In this document: one piece after another, positions 25,957 to 35,593 of the stretch
Layout: the number at the start of each line of letters is the position of its first letter
Numbering within the stretch: the first letter of the stretch is position 1
Source of the DNA: Trebonia sp963759545
GTDB lineage: Bacteria > Actinomycetota > Actinomycetes > Streptosporangiales > Streptosporangiaceae
Assembly (NCBI GenBank): GCA_963759545.1
Contig: CAVXAB010000005.1
Location: forward strand, 74,142-138,141
Reading direction: 5' to 3'
DNA: 64,000 bases
Position numbers and translations under genes: made by a program
Notes under the pieces: model-generated
What the model was told of the DNA's origin: nothing
Databases searched by the model: none
Seen by the model: only the letters and a program-made list of their open reading frames with translations

Positions 25957-27783
25957 TCAGGCGCTCCCGGTGCGCTGCTGGGCTTGGGTGATGGCCCAGG
26001 CGGCGTTGACCAGGCCTATGTGGCTGAACGCCTGCGGGAAGTTGCCGATCATCTCGCCGTTGCGGTGGTCGACCTCCTCGGCGAGCAGGCCGACATCGTT
26101 GATGGCGGCCACGGCGTGCTCGAAGGTCGCGGTGGCTGCTTCGACGTCTCCGGCCAGTGCCTGCGCCTGCGCTAGCCAGAACGTGCACAGCAAGAACGTG
26201 CCCTCCTCACCCGCCAGGCCGTCCCTGGTCAGATACCGGTACACCAGCCCGCGCTCGTCCGTCAGCCGCCGGGCGATGGCGTCGATGGTTGACTTCATCC
26301 GCGGGTCATCCCCGGCGAGGAACCCGGTGATGGTCAGCATCAGGCTCGAGGCGTCGAGGTCCTCGCTGCCGAACGCCTGCGTGAAGGCACCGGCCCGCTC
26401 GTTCCAGCCACGGGTAAGGATGGCCGTTCGGATCTCGTCACGGGCGGTCCCCCAGTCAGCCACCCGGTCTTCGGCCCCGAGATGGCTGGCCAAGCCGATC
26501 GCGCAGTCCAGCGCCACCCAGCACATCAGCTTCGAATAGAGGAAGTCCCGCGGCTCGCCGCGGATCTCCCAGATCCCCTGGTCCTTCTCCCGCCAGCGGG
26601 CAGCGGCGGTATCCGCGGCCGCGGCCAGGAACCGCTTGGTCACCGGGTCAAGCTCGCCGAGCTGGTCGACTAGCCGCTGCGCGGCGCCAAGCAGCTCCCC
26701 GTACACGTCGAGCTGCCGCTGAAGCCACGCGCCGTTCCCGACCCGGACCGGGCGGCTGCCCCGCCAGCCCGCCAGATGCGGCAGCTCCCGCTCGGACAGG
26801 TCCCACTCGCCGCCGACGCCGAACATGATCTGCAGGTCCGCGTCGCGCTGCAGCCCGGACCCTGCCGCATTGGCAAGGAAGGCGAAGAACTTGTTCGCCT
26901 CGTCTGGGCAAGCCGCCACCCACAGGGCCTCCATGGTCAGGCTGGCGTCGCGCACCCAGGTGTAGCGGTAGTCCCAGTTCCGCTCGCCGCCGACAGTCTC
27001 AGGCAGAGAGGTGGTTGGCGCCGCGACCATTGCGCCCGTCGGCGCGAACGTCATGGCCTGCAGCACGCGCCCGGAATGGCGCACCAGCTCGCGCCACGGC
27101 CCCTCATAGTTCTGGTGAATCGCTGACCAGGACCGCCAGCCCTCCAGCGTGTCGTCAAGCCGGCCGGTGATCTCCTCCGCGGCCCACGGGGCGGGTGGCG
27201 GGCCTGCTATATCCCCGTGCCCGAGCGCGAACACGGCGGCCTGCCCGGCGGAGAGCCGGACCTTGGCGGTCGCGGTGGCGTCATCCAAGTCGAAGCTGAC
27301 CGGCGTCGACAAGAACAGCCGGCTGGCGCCGCCCCGGGCGGCGAGCCCGCCGGGGACGGGAACCAAGACGGGGTGGATGAGCCCGTACTCCGGCCGCGGC
27401 GCGTAGCTGACCTCCGCCTGGATCTCGCCGCTCGTGCAGGCCAGCACGCGCAGCAGCGTCCCGGGGGAACGTGCGCCCAGGTGGTGACCGCGCTCGTTGG
27501 GGCCGATCGCGAGGGCGTCGGTGAGTACCGCGGTGCCGTGCGCGGTGGTGAAGGTGGTCTCAAGCACCAGCGTCTGGTCCACGTAGCGGCGGCTGACTTG
27601 GAACTCGCCTGCCGGCCGGATCGAGAAATGCCCGCCGACGGGGTCGAGCAGGCGGCAGAACACCGACGGCCCGTCGAAGCGGGGGAAGCAGAGCCAGTCC
27701 ACCGAGCCGTCCCGGCTGACCAGCGCCGCGGAGCGGCAGTCCGAGAGCAGCGCGTACTCGCCGATCGGCAAGCTGTCCATCAC
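25957..27783 (-). CDS. GH15 glucoamylase/trehalase-like glycoside hydrolase
   Basis: 608 residues. An N-terminal beta-sandwich (about 1-250; SRDGSVDWLCFPRFDGPSVF) precedes an (alpha/alpha)6 barrel with NWDYRYTWVRDASLTMEAL. The catalytic carboxylates are expected in KDQGIWEIRGEPRDF and GLLAEEVDHRNGEMIGNFPQAFSHI. The profile matches actinobacterial GH15 enzymes, some of which are trehalases. There is no signal peptide. It stands between the NmrA-like gene and the divergent epoxide hydrolase gene, with the GH13 enzyme nearby. Confidence 0.93.
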   Translation of the reverse strand: MMDSLPIGEYALLSDCRSAALVSRDGSVDWLCFPRFDGPSVFCRLLDPVGGHFSIRPAGEFQVSRRYVDQTLVLETTFTTAHGTAVLTDALAIGPNERGHHLGARSPGTLLRVLACTSGEIQAEVSYAPRPEYGLIHPVLVPVPGGLAARGGASRLFLSTPVSFDLDDATATAKVRLSAGQAAVFALGHGDIAGPPPAPWAAEEITGRLDDTLEGWRSWSAIHQNYEGPWRELVRHSGRVLQAMTFAPTGAMVAAPTTSLPETVGGERNWDYRYTWVRDASLTMEALWVAACPDEANKFFAFLANAAGSGLQRDADLQIMFGVGGEWDLSERELPHLAGWRGSRPVRVGNGAWLQRQLDVYGELLGAAQRLVDQLGELDPVTKRFLAAAADTAAARWREKDQGIWEIRGEPRDFLYSKLMCWVALDCAIGLASHLGAEDRVADWGTARDEIRTAILTRGWNERAGAFTQAFGSEDLDASSLMLTITGFLAGDDPRMKSTIDAIARRLTDERGLVYRYLTRDGLAGEEGTFLLCTFWLAQAQALAGDVEAATATFEHAVAAINDVGLLAEEVDHRNGEMIGNFPQAFSHIGLVNAAWAITQAQQRTGSA

Positions 27784-27917
27784 GGTTCCTCTCGTAATCC
27801 GTCAGATGCTGTACGCCTAGTAAACAGGCACGCCGAAGGCAGGCCATAGAAAGCCCACCGATGCGATCGCGGGTATTGAGGACGGAATCTGGCCTCAACG
27901 ACCGGGATGCTGGGGGC

Positions 27918-29003
27918 ATGAGCACACCACAGCCGTTTCACATTGACATTCCGCGGGCCGATCTTGATGATCTGGCCGGCCGGCTGGCGCGGACCCGCTG
28001 GCCGGATGAGCTGCCTGGCGCCGGGTGGGACTACGGCGTGGCCCGGGACCGGGTGCGCGAACTGGCGGCGTACTGGCGCCAGGGGTATGACTGGCATGCC
28101 CAGGAGGCGCGGCTGAACGCGATCCCGCAGTTCACCACGGTCATTGACGGGCAGCAGATCCACTTCCTGCACGCCCGCGGCGGCGCCGGGCTGCCGCTGC
28201 TGCTGTGCCATGGCTGGCCGTCCACGCCCGCTGACTTCCTAGAGCTGATCGGCCCGCTGGCCGGCGCGGGCTTTGACCTGGTGATCCCGTCCATGCCCGG
28301 GTACGGGTTCTCCGGGCCGACCACCAGCCCGGGCTGGGACGTGGCCCGCATCGCCCGGGCGTACGCGGAGCTGATGGCACGGCTCGGCTACGGCCGCTAC
28401 GGCGCGCACGGCGGGGACTGGGGCGCGCGGATAGTCCCGGAGCTGGCGCGTCTCGACCAGCAGCACGTGGCCGGGATTCACCTGCACGGGTTCGTCGCGT
28501 TCCCCGCCGGGGACCCTGGCGAGCTGACCGCCACCGAACAGCAGCGGCTGGGGCGGCTGCGCCGCTGGCAGGCCGAACGCGGCGGGTACGCGGCGATCCA
28601 GGGCAGCCGGCCGCAGACCCTCGCGTACGCGATGGCCGACTCCCCGGCCGGGCTGCTCGGCTGGTACCTGGAATGGTTCGACGACTACGGCGAGCATGTC
28701 GGCGCGATCGGCGACGATCAGATCCTCACCAATGTCACCACCTACTGGCTGACAGGCACCGCCGGGTCAGCCGCCCGGCTGTACAAGGAAGCCGCCGCGA
28801 ACTGGGCCGCCCAGCCCGGCTACTGCGAGGTGCCCGCCGCGCTCGCGGTCTTTCCCGGCGACTCAACCATCCGCAAGTTCGCCGAGACCCAGCACAATGT
28901 GGCCCGCTGGACGGAATTCGAGCGCGGCGGTCATTTCGCCGCGCTGCTCGCCCCGGACCTCCTGGAGCGCGACCTGCGGGAATTCTTCACCGGCCTGCGC
29001 TGA
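27918..29003 (+). CDS. Epoxide hydrolase, EHN-type alpha/beta-hydrolase
   Basis: 361 residues. The N-terminal EHN domain (HIDIPRADLDDLAGRLARTRWPDE) precedes the alpha/beta-hydrolase core, with oxyanion HGWPSTPADF, nucleophile Asp in HGGDWGARI (about 182) and the catalytic His in FERGGHFAAL. Such microsomal-type epoxide hydrolases open aliphatic or aromatic epoxides to diols. ATG 27918 has GGGGG just before; the frame is open upstream but without a better start. Confidence 0.9.
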   Translation: MSTPQPFHIDIPRADLDDLAGRLARTRWPDELPGAGWDYGVARDRVRELAAYWRQGYDWHAQEARLNAIPQFTTVIDGQQIHFLHARGGAGLPLLLCHGWPSTPADFLELIGPLAGAGFDLVIPSMPGYGFSGPTTSPGWDVARIARAYAELMARLGYGRYGAHGGDWGARIVPELARLDQQHVAGIHLHGFVAFPAGDPGELTATEQQRLGRLRRWQAERGGYAAIQGSRPQTLAYAMADSPAGLLGWYLEWFDDYGEHVGAIGDDQILTNVTTYWLTGTAGSAARLYKEAAANWAAQPGYCEVPAALAVFPGDSTIRKFAETQHNVARWTEFERGGHFAALLAPDLLERDLREFFTGLR

Positions 29004-29067
29004 CAGACGATTCGCGTAGGGTCAGAGCCGTGGAACGCGGACAGGGCTGACTGCGCTCCCTGGCGGC

Positions 29068-30528
29068 CTACCAGTTACCCCACGCTAGCGCAGGCGCGGG
29101 CAGCTCCGGCGGCGTCAGGAAGGCCGGCGGGGCCGTCAGATCCAGTGCGCCAAGCGGCGAGGCCGCCGCCGCGTCCCGCCGGGTCAGCGCGGGCAGGTTC
29201 CACTTTTCCTCGAGGAGCTTCAGCACCGAGGTGTGGTCGAATACGTCCGACAGGACGCAGTCCGGCCGCGCATAGGGTGACACGATCACCGCGGGCACCC
29301 GGAACCCGTAGGTGTCGTAGGCATCCGGGCCCGCGACGAGCTGCTCGGCATGCCGCACATAGCCGGGAAACAGCACCTTCAGCACGCTGCGCACCAGCGA
29401 CGGGTGCGCGACCCGGCTGCGGCCGGGGATGTCGTCCGGCGGCACCGCCGCTGGCGGGGCGACATGGTCGTAATAGCCGCCGTTCTCGTCGTAAGTCCAG
29501 ATGAGCAGTGTGTCCGCCCAGGCCGGGCCGTACATGACCCTGCTAATCACCTCGGCGGCGAAGCTCTCCCCCTTGCGGATGTCTTGCGGGTTCTCCTCCG
29601 AGTAGCTGCGGAAGTCCGGGTCGACGATGCAGAACGACGGGAGATTGCCGGAGTCCGCGTCGGCGAAGAACCGGTCGATGCTGCGGACGTGGGCCATGTA
29701 GCCGGTCATCCCGAGCGGGTAAATGGCCGACGTGAACTGGAGATCCCGCTTGAACACGTCGCTCGTCTTGCGCAGCGGCCGGCCGAGGGAGGCCAGGTGG
29801 TGCCGGGTCCGGCGGCGCCGGTACCGCACGAAGCGGCGGAACTCGGACTGGTCGCTGCTGGCCGGCCGGTAGTTGACCCAGGAGATCTCGTGCCGGGTCA
29901 GCATGTCCATGATCGTCCCGGCCTTCGGCCGGTCAAGCAGGTTGAATGGCAGGTCATCCATCAGGCCGTTGGCTGTCCCGGCCAGCAGGAACCGGCGGTT
30001 GGGAAATGTCGGCCCGAGGCACGAGCTGAACCAGCGGTCGGCCAGCGGAAAGGTCCTGGCCAGCCCGTGATAGAAGGGCAGATCCTGCTCGGTCCAGTAG
30101 GCCATGGCGGCGGTCTTGTCGCCCTCGGGCGCGGCCTGCTCGGTCGAGGTCACGAAACCGTTCAGCTTGCCGCCAGCCCACTGTGCGTGGCTGGCGCTCC
30201 AGCTCTGGCAGGGCACGCCGTGTTGCTGCACGGTCGAGCTCGCGTGATAGGCCCGGATCATGGTGCCTGCGGAGTCAGGATTCTCGGCATCCGGCGTGCG
30301 GTCGTCACCGAGCGCGAGCCCCTCCCCCCGGCCGAGGGTGCCGAGGTAGTTGTCGAAGGAATGATTCTCCATCATCAGGACGACGATGTGCTTAACCTGC
30401 GGCAACAGGTCGGTGCCGGCCGGGCGGGAAGGATCAGGCCGGTCGCCAGGCCGGGCCGGACTCGTTCGCCGCTCCCGGTAGCGCAGCCTCTCGCGCTCGA
30501 TCCGCTCCCAGGTGCTCGCGCTAACCAT
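29068..30528 (-). CDS. Phosphoesterase of the AcpA/phospholipase C superfamily
   Basis: 486 residues. The metal-binding core starts at HIVVLMMENHSFDNYLGTL (about residues 47-65) and continues with CLGPTFPNRRFLLAGT, SFCIVDPDFR and IWTYDENGGYYDHVAPP. These are hallmarks of phospholipase C/acid phosphatase-like enzymes. Unlike secreted relatives it has no Tat or Sec signal: the start is MVSASTWERIERERLRYRER. It may act in the cytosol or leave by another route; the substrate is unknown. Confidence 0.88.
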   Translation of the reverse strand: MVSASTWERIERERLRYRERRTSPARPGDRPDPSRPAGTDLLPQVKHIVVLMMENHSFDNYLGTLGRGEGLALGDDRTPDAENPDSAGTMIRAYHASSTVQQHGVPCQSWSASHAQWAGGKLNGFVTSTEQAAPEGDKTAAMAYWTEQDLPFYHGLARTFPLADRWFSSCLGPTFPNRRFLLAGTANGLMDDLPFNLLDRPKAGTIMDMLTRHEISWVNYRPASSDQSEFRRFVRYRRRRTRHHLASLGRPLRKTSDVFKRDLQFTSAIYPLGMTGYMAHVRSIDRFFADADSGNLPSFCIVDPDFRSYSEENPQDIRKGESFAAEVISRVMYGPAWADTLLIWTYDENGGYYDHVAPPAAVPPDDIPGRSRVAHPSLVRSVLKVLFPGYVRHAEQLVAGPDAYDTYGFRVPAVIVSPYARPDCVLSDVFDHTSVLKLLEEKWNLPALTRRDAAAASPLGALDLTAPPAFLTPPELPAPALAWGNW

Positions 30529-30854
30529 CTCAGCCCGTCCTCCCGGTCAGTCCACTACCAAGAAACCGTCGTCCGGCGACGCGCGCCGTCCACGCGCAAC
30601 TACCCTCCCGATTCCCCACAAAACGACTAGTGTCCTAGCCGAACGGAAGGGGCCGTTAGTTGTAGTGAGCGCCGATGGCTAAGATGACGAGGCGGAATTG
30701 ACAATAGACTCAACTTCTACTTGGATAGCTTCTTATTGTGGGGTTGTTTCTGATTATCCTCTGCATTTCCTCTACAACTTCTGCGAGGCTGCAGAATCAA
30801 CAGAAAGTGACCGTACGATAACTGTGCGCACATGTGATGGAAAGGGACCACTTC
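30529..30854. other. AT-rich intergenic region between phosphoesterase and monooxygenase genes
   Basis: 326 bases whose right half (about 30690-30850) is clearly poorer in GC than the neighbouring genes. It holds the predicted promoter at 30698-30726 and a GGAAAGGGA ribosome-binding site before 30855. No coding frame with protein-like composition is seen. Confidence 0.5.
30698..30726 (+). promoter_or_regulatory. Predicted housekeeping promoter before the FAD monooxygenase gene
   Basis: TTGACA (30698-30703), 17 bases, TTGGAT (30721-30726) inside an unusually AT-rich stretch of about 200 bases. The coding start is 30855, leaving a leader of about 120 bases. This is the clearest sigma-70 promoter in the window. 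Confidence 0.55.
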
Positions 30855-32123
30855 ATGGCTATCAGTGACGTGCTTGTCATTGGCGCAGGACCTTTTGGCC
30901 TGTCGATTTCCACACACCTTAGGAATCGCGGCGTTGAACACACAATAGTCGGCCGTCCGATGAATACCTGGCGCGCCCATATGCCACTTGGCCTGTTCCT
31001 TAAATCAGAACCTCATGGCTCGGTAATATCCGCTCCGGCGAGGGGATATGACCTCGCGACGTATTCCCGGCTGCATGGATTCGATGACTACGTTGACCGG
31101 GTGGGGCCGCTCTCGCTTGATCGCTTCCTTGGGTACGCCGATTGGTTTATCGACCAACTGGTGCCGGACATCCGAGATCTAACGGTGACGAGTGTGACTC
31201 CGGACCATGGCGGCTTCAAGGTGGAGTTCGCCGAGGAAGCGCCGGCGTTCGTCCGGCAGGTGATCGTCGCCACGGGCGTGCTGCCGTACGCCTACGTTCC
31301 CGACGAACTGTCCGGGCTGCCCTCCGACCTCATGACGCACAGCGCCGTGCACGACCGCCTGGACAACTTCGGCGGCAAGCGAGTGGCGGTAATTGGCGCC
31401 GGGCAGTCCGCGCTGCAAACCGCGGCCCTGCTGCACGAGCAGGGGGCCGAGGTCCAGGTCATCGCCCGTCGGCAGCAGCTCAGGTGGGAGGAGGCGGTAG
31501 CTCAGGAGCTCCGGCTGCTCGATTACGTCATGAGCCCGCCGACCAAGCTCTGCGAGGGCTGGGGTTGCGTTTTCCTTATCTCCCCGGACGCGTTCCGGCT
31601 GCTCCCCCCGTCCGTTCGCGCCAACAAGGCGCTGAACACTCTCGGGCCGAAGGGCGCCTGGTGGCTCCGTGATCGCGTAGAGGGCGTCCTCGACGTGCTT
31701 ACCGGTCATGGGCTCAGGTCGGCCGAGCCCCACGGGAGCGGGGTGCAGCTCCACCTTGACGGCCCCGAGCGGTCAACCGTCGAGGCCGACCACGTCATCG
31801 CGGGAACGGGCTTCCGTATTAACGTTTCGCGGCTGTCGTTCCTGTCCGAGGAGATCCTGGCTGGCCTGGCGACGCGAGTTAACTGCCCCGTGGTGAACCG
31901 GGCCGGCGAATCGAGCGTCCCTGGCCTGTACTTCGCGGGCGCCCACACGATGGCGAGCCAAGGCCCGGGGGTACGGTTCATCGCCGGGACCCACTACACC
32001 TCGGCCCAGCTTGCCAGGTCGGTGGCGCGCCGCGCGCGCAGGCGGACGGGTCAGGCCGGCCCGCCGGTGCTGGAGACTCGCCGCAGCCACTGGCGGACGC
32101 GACGGAAGCGGTCGCATAAGTAG
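30855..32123 (+). CDS. Flavin-dependent monooxygenase-like protein (FAD/NAD(P) binding)
   Basis: 422 residues from ATG 30855, with a good SD (GAAAGGGA); an upstream ATG at 30834 is in frame. The first Rossmann motif is at the N-terminus (LVIGAGPFGLSISTHL) and the second at about residue 180 (RVAVIGAGQSALQTAALL), plus ATGVLPYAY and GTGFRINVSRLSF. It is close to group B flavin monooxygenases and N-hydroxylases. The first 200 bases are AT-rich relative to the rest. The tail ends RRTRQ-like and basic (WRTRRKRSHK). It lies beside a methyltransferase gene, which suggests a small tailoring pair, though no other biosynthetic genes surround it. Confidence 0.85.
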   Translation: MAISDVLVIGAGPFGLSISTHLRNRGVEHTIVGRPMNTWRAHMPLGLFLKSEPHGSVISAPARGYDLATYSRLHGFDDYVDRVGPLSLDRFLGYADWFIDQLVPDIRDLTVTSVTPDHGGFKVEFAEEAPAFVRQVIVATGVLPYAYVPDELSGLPSDLMTHSAVHDRLDNFGGKRVAVIGAGQSALQTAALLHEQGAEVQVIARRQQLRWEEAVAQELRLLDYVMSPPTKLCEGWGCVFLISPDAFRLLPPSVRANKALNTLGPKGAWWLRDRVEGVLDVLTGHGLRSAEPHGSGVQLHLDGPERSTVEADHVIAGTGFRINVSRLSFLSEEILAGLATRVNCPVVNRAGESSVPGLYFAGAHTMASQGPGVRFIAGTHYTSAQLARSVARRARRRTGQAGPPVLETRRSHWRTRRKRSHK

Positions 32124-32222
32124 CCGGCCCCCTTCTGGCGGCCCGCCGTCCGATTGGAGTGGCGGGCGATCAGAAGCCATCCACCACTCGTTCGGACGAG
32201 CGATTTCGATCTTGCTAAGGCC

Positions 32223-33029
32223 TCAGCCGGAAACGGCGATGCCGACCGCCCCGATGCCGTCAAGCGTGGAGACGAGGATGGTCTTGTACTCGGGGTGGCG
32301 CTTGGCGAAGGTCAGGAAGCCGTCATGGCTCCTGATGTCGTCGATCAGCATGACCCCGCCGGACGGCATGACGGAAGCGGCCTGCTCCATCTCGAACAGC
32401 GTGTTCTTGAAGGTGTGGAGGCTGTCGTGGATGAACAGTTCCACCTTGCCGACCTCTTTGACCAGGGGCGGCATCCGCAGCCTGCTCTCGCCTTCCACGT
32501 AGGTCCAGCGCGGGCGGCACTCCTCGGTGACGGCGACGCCCTCCTGCCCGTGCACGCCCCGGTTGAGCGGGTTGGCGATGTCAATGCTCCACAGATGCCC
32601 TCGGTCGTTCAGGTTGAGCGCCTCGAGCACTACCCGGCTGCTTACGCCGTGAGCTACGCCGGTCTCCATCACGGCTTCCGGCCGGGTGTGGCGCACGGTG
32701 CACCAGATCGCGCTGCACATGTCGATGTCGGCGTCGCTGTACCAGCCGTAGGTGTGCAGGCCCGTGCCGAAACCTTTCTCGGTCAGCAGCTTGCCGATGT
32801 CCGCCAGCAGGTCCTTCAGCGTCTGGATCTCCGGGCAGGGCCAGGGCGCGCCGAGCAGGCCGTGCAGGTGCTCGTTCCAGTCGTCATCGAAGTCCGCATC
32901 CGTGACGGACGCCCTCCCCATCCGCTGCCGCCACTCATCGGGCATCGCCTTGATCACCCGCACGGGGTGCGCGGGGAAGGCTCGCACGACGGGCGCCAGT
33001 TCGCGGGCCGCGTTCTTCAAGTTCCACAT
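32223..33029 (-). CDS. Class I SAM-dependent methyltransferase (Methyltransf_24-like)
   Basis: 268 residues. The nucleotide-binding core reads PEAVMETGVAHGVSSRVVLEAL, then LWSIDIANPLN, VELFIHDSLHTFKNTLFE and GGVMLIDDIRSHDGFL. The HDSLHT and DDI motifs are usual in methyltransferases acting on hydroxylated sugars or small molecules. The N-terminus (residues 1-80) is extra and helical. Convergent to the flavin monooxygenase gene; perhaps both modify one product. Confidence 0.83.
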   Translation of the reverse strand: MWNLKNAARELAPVVRAFPAHPVRVIKAMPDEWRQRMGRASVTDADFDDDWNEHLHGLLGAPWPCPEIQTLKDLLADIGKLLTEKGFGTGLHTYGWYSDADIDMCSAIWCTVRHTRPEAVMETGVAHGVSSRVVLEALNLNDRGHLWSIDIANPLNRGVHGQEGVAVTEECRPRWTYVEGESRLRMPPLVKEVGKVELFIHDSLHTFKNTLFEMEQAASVMPSGGVMLIDDIRSHDGFLTFAKRHPEYKTILVSTLDGIGAVGIAVSG

Positions 33030-33309
33030 CTGTCTGAGCTCCTCGATGTCATACCTGGCAGGCTCCCAACCGCGACGTCGAAGCGGCTTGCCCCTCGCGC
33101 TGATGCCTGTGCGGACGACTCTTTAGCGCTGCCATGGTGTGCTGAACGCATGTGCGGCCCGACCTGAGGGCACTATGCAGAGAAAGCAGCATCATTACAG
33201 ATAATGGGGATAAAGGCGTAGCCCTTCCCCCAACAACGAACAGGACGTTCGTCACTAACCGGCCATTTGGTCGGATACGGGACACTACGCAGGCCTCGAG
33301 CCGCGACCG

Positions 33310-34300
33310 TCAGGCCATGGCGACGGAAATCGGGGTGAAGAGACGCTCCGGTGTGCCGCGCGGGGTGAGGTCACCACGAGTCATGAAGACCGTACGCTCG
33401 GTCGGCTCAAGTCCGTGGGCGCGCGCCCAGCTAGGTAGCTCGGGCTCGGTCCGGGTCCAGGTCGAGCCGGACCGCGACGGTCGAGTCCGCGGCCAGTTCC
33501 GTGACGAGGCGCCTAGCCGCCGCGCCGTCCGGGGCCATCAGGGGACCGATCATCAAGTACGCCTCGGTGCGCCACGCGGCGGCGTAGCCGACGATGCCCT
33601 CGGTGGCCTCGAGGACGACGATCCGCTCCGCGAAGGCTGGCAGGCGGGTGAGGATCCGGGTACGGTCCGCGCCGTACGCGGCACGGTCCAGGGTGAGGAT
33701 CGCCGAGAGGTCCGCTTCGGTGGCGACGCGGACGTCCCCCGACGATTCGGCTGGCGAGGCCGACTCGGCCGCCCCGGCGCGTCCCGCGCGCTTCTTGCTG
33801 TTGTTAACCTGCGGGTCAACATGGAAGTGGCCGCGGAACGCGATGCTCCTGCGGACCGGCTTGAAGCCGAGCTTTTCGTACAGCGGCCTGCCCGCGTCGG
33901 TGCCGAACAGCGAGACGGCGGTGTCCTCCCCAGCCGCGCGCAGCACGTGTTCCATGAGCGCCCGGCCGAGTCCCTGCCCCCCGTACCGCGACGCGGTGAG
34001 CATCATGCCAATCGCACCGCGGTCGGCGCCCCACCGAGTCAGCACCACACTCCCGGCTAGGCCCTGGCCGTCGGGCGCGTCGACCCCGTACGCCTCGGAC
34101 GCGGCCAGCATCAGCAACCACTTGGCCCGCTCCGGCCACCATCCCCGGTCCACCGCGAGCGCGGCGCAGTTCCTCAGGTCATCGGGTCCAAGCGGGCGGA
34201 TGTCCGGGAAGCCAAGATTGTTAGGTACATGATTGTTAGATATAAGGCCGTCAGGCATGAGCCTATTACGCACCAGGCCATTACGCATAAGGCTAGACAT
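33310..34300 (-). CDS. Tandem GNAT acetyltransferase with C-terminal Acetyltransf_18-like domain, frameshifted
   Basis: The first GNAT domain (about residues 30-150) has SRYGGQGLGRALMEHVL, the acetyl-CoA loop, and SLFGTDAGRPLYEKLGFKPV. The second half (from VRVATEADLSAILTLDRAAYGADR) matches the YitH-type GCN5 C-terminal domain. At about 33441-33446 one base too many ends the frame early (stop at 33431). The shifted frame continues ELPSWARAHGLEPTERTVF, then MTRGDLTPRG and LFTPISVAMA to a stop at 33310, which is the expected C-terminus. The start is uncertain (ATG at 34300, 34288 or 34258), because a 15-bp repeat lies at the N-terminus. Confidence 0.78.
34205..34291. repeat. Imperfect 15-bp tandem repeat at GNAT N-terminus
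   Basis: The minus strand reads MRNGL-VRNRL-MPDGL-ISNNH-VPNNL, five imperfect pentamers from 15-bp units related to ATGCGTAATGGCCTG. The region is AT-richer than the gene body. It may be an N-terminal addition or mark the untranslated leader if translation starts further in. Confidence 0.5.
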
Positions 34301-34639
34301 AACCGTCGAAGGTACCGGACTGGGGATCGTGGAGTCTAGTGGATCGCCTGGTTTCTCTGTGAGGCAACCAAGAAAACTACTAAGAAAAGGTTCACGTTCC
34401 AGCTGGAAAAGTCGGCCGTGCACTGGCCGGCCAAATTTTCCTCTATGTCTGCTCTGTAAAGGCTCTACGATTACTATTTCATAGTCTCGTGTTCACTTCA
34501 ATGCGGACTGTATTCGGCGAGGATTACCGCCCACGGCGTGAGTTCAGGTTATGCGGAGGCGAAGGCCAAGCTCCGCCGCATCGAGCGCGGCGAGGTCGTG
34601 ATTACGTTCGGCCCACCGGGGCCGAGATTGGAGTGCACG
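34301..34639. other. Intergenic region before quinone reductase-like gene
   Basis: About 340 bases, the first 200 AT-rich, then GC-rich. A frame from 34538 reads AKAKLRRIERGEVVITFGPPGPRLE, slightly similar to Phd-type antitoxin sequences (KxRVERGEEVVIT), but it has no SD of its own and continues in frame into the reductase gene, so it may be either the true N-terminus or a remnant. Promoters for both flanking genes should lie here. Confidence 0.4.
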
Positions 34640-35542
34640 ATGAAGGCAGTCCGTTTCAGCCGCTTCGGGGGTCCGGAGGTCCTCGAGATCGTGGATCTCC
34701 CCGATCCGCATCCGTGCCCCGGCCAGGTCCGGATTGCGGTGCGCGCGGCCGGCGTCAACCCGAGCGACTGGAAGAAGCGCGAGGGCCTGATGGACGGGGA
34801 GCTCCCGCAGACCATGGGGCACGAGGCGGCGGGCGTCGTCGACGAGCTCGGTCAGGGCGTCGCGGACGTGGCCGTCGGGGATCGCGTGTTCGGCTTCTCC
34901 GCCGAGGGGGCGGCACAGGCCGAACTGGCGGTGCTGTCCTACTACGCGCCGATCCCGGCCTCGCTCGACTTCCCCGGCGCGGCCGCGCTGCCGACCGCCA
35001 TCGAGACGGCCACGCGCGCGCTTGACCAGCTCGGCGTAGGAGCCGGCAGCACGCTGCTCATCAACGGCGCCTCAGGAAGCGTCGGCAGCGCCGCGGTTCA
35101 GCTCGCCGTGGCGCGCGGCGCGAGCGTGATCGGCACCGCCAGTCCGGCAAACCACGACTACCTTCGCTCACTGCGGACCCAGCCCGTCGCCTACGGCGAG
35201 GGCCTCGTCCGGCGCGTTCGCGCGCTCGCGCCCGACGGCGTCGACGTGGCGCTCGACGTCGCCGGGAGCGGCGTCCTGCCCGAGCTCATCGAGCTCGCTG
35301 GCGGACGGGAGCACGTCATCACGGTCGCCGACTTTGGCGGCGCGCAGGAGCACGGGGTGAAGTTCAGCAGCGGGGACGCCGGCCGCGCGGTCCACGCGCT
35401 CGCCGGGATCGGCCAGCTGATCGAGTCTGGGCGCTTCTCGCTCCCGGTCGCGCAGACCTTCCCGCTCGCCGAGATCGCGGAGGCGCACCGCGTCGGCGAG
35501 GACGGTCACGTGCGCGGCAAGCTCGTGCTACTGGTCGGCTGA
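34640..35542 (+). CDS. NADP-dependent MDR oxidoreductase (quinone reductase-like)
   Basis: 300 residues of the zinc-independent medium-chain dehydrogenase/reductase family: MKAVRFSRFGGPEVLEIVDLP start, GHEAAGVVDELGQGV, nucleotide-binding LLINGASGSVGSAAVQLAVARG. No structural-zinc cysteines are present. GGAG lies 6-7 bases before ATG 34640. It reduces quinones or alpha,beta-unsaturated carbonyls in relatives. A hairpin terminator follows, shared with the convergent GH16 gene. Confidence 0.9.
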   Translation: MKAVRFSRFGGPEVLEIVDLPDPHPCPGQVRIAVRAAGVNPSDWKKREGLMDGELPQTMGHEAAGVVDELGQGVADVAVGDRVFGFSAEGAAQAELAVLSYYAPIPASLDFPGAAALPTAIETATRALDQLGVGAGSTLLINGASGSVGSAAVQLAVARGASVIGTASPANHDYLRSLRTQPVAYGEGLVRRVRALAPDGVDVALDVAGSGVLPELIELAGGREHVITVADFGGAQEHGVKFSSGDAGRAVHALAGIGQLIESGRFSLPVAQTFPLAEIAEAHRVGEDGHVRGKLVLLVG

Positions 35543-35593
35543 AGCGGCCGCCGCGACAGCTAGCACGCCGATGGCGAGCCCTCCTGACGTGCC

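Noticed and set aside
29350..30630. A 426-codon plus-strand frame antisense to the phosphoesterase gene
   Set aside because: The opposite strand has metal-binding motifs of a known superfamily; the plus frame has none.
34538..34639. Phd-like antitoxin remnant (KLRRIERGEVVIT) before the quinone reductase gene
   Set aside because: Similarity is limited to about 12 residues, there is no toxin gene, and the frame continues into the reductase; insufficient for an antitoxin call.
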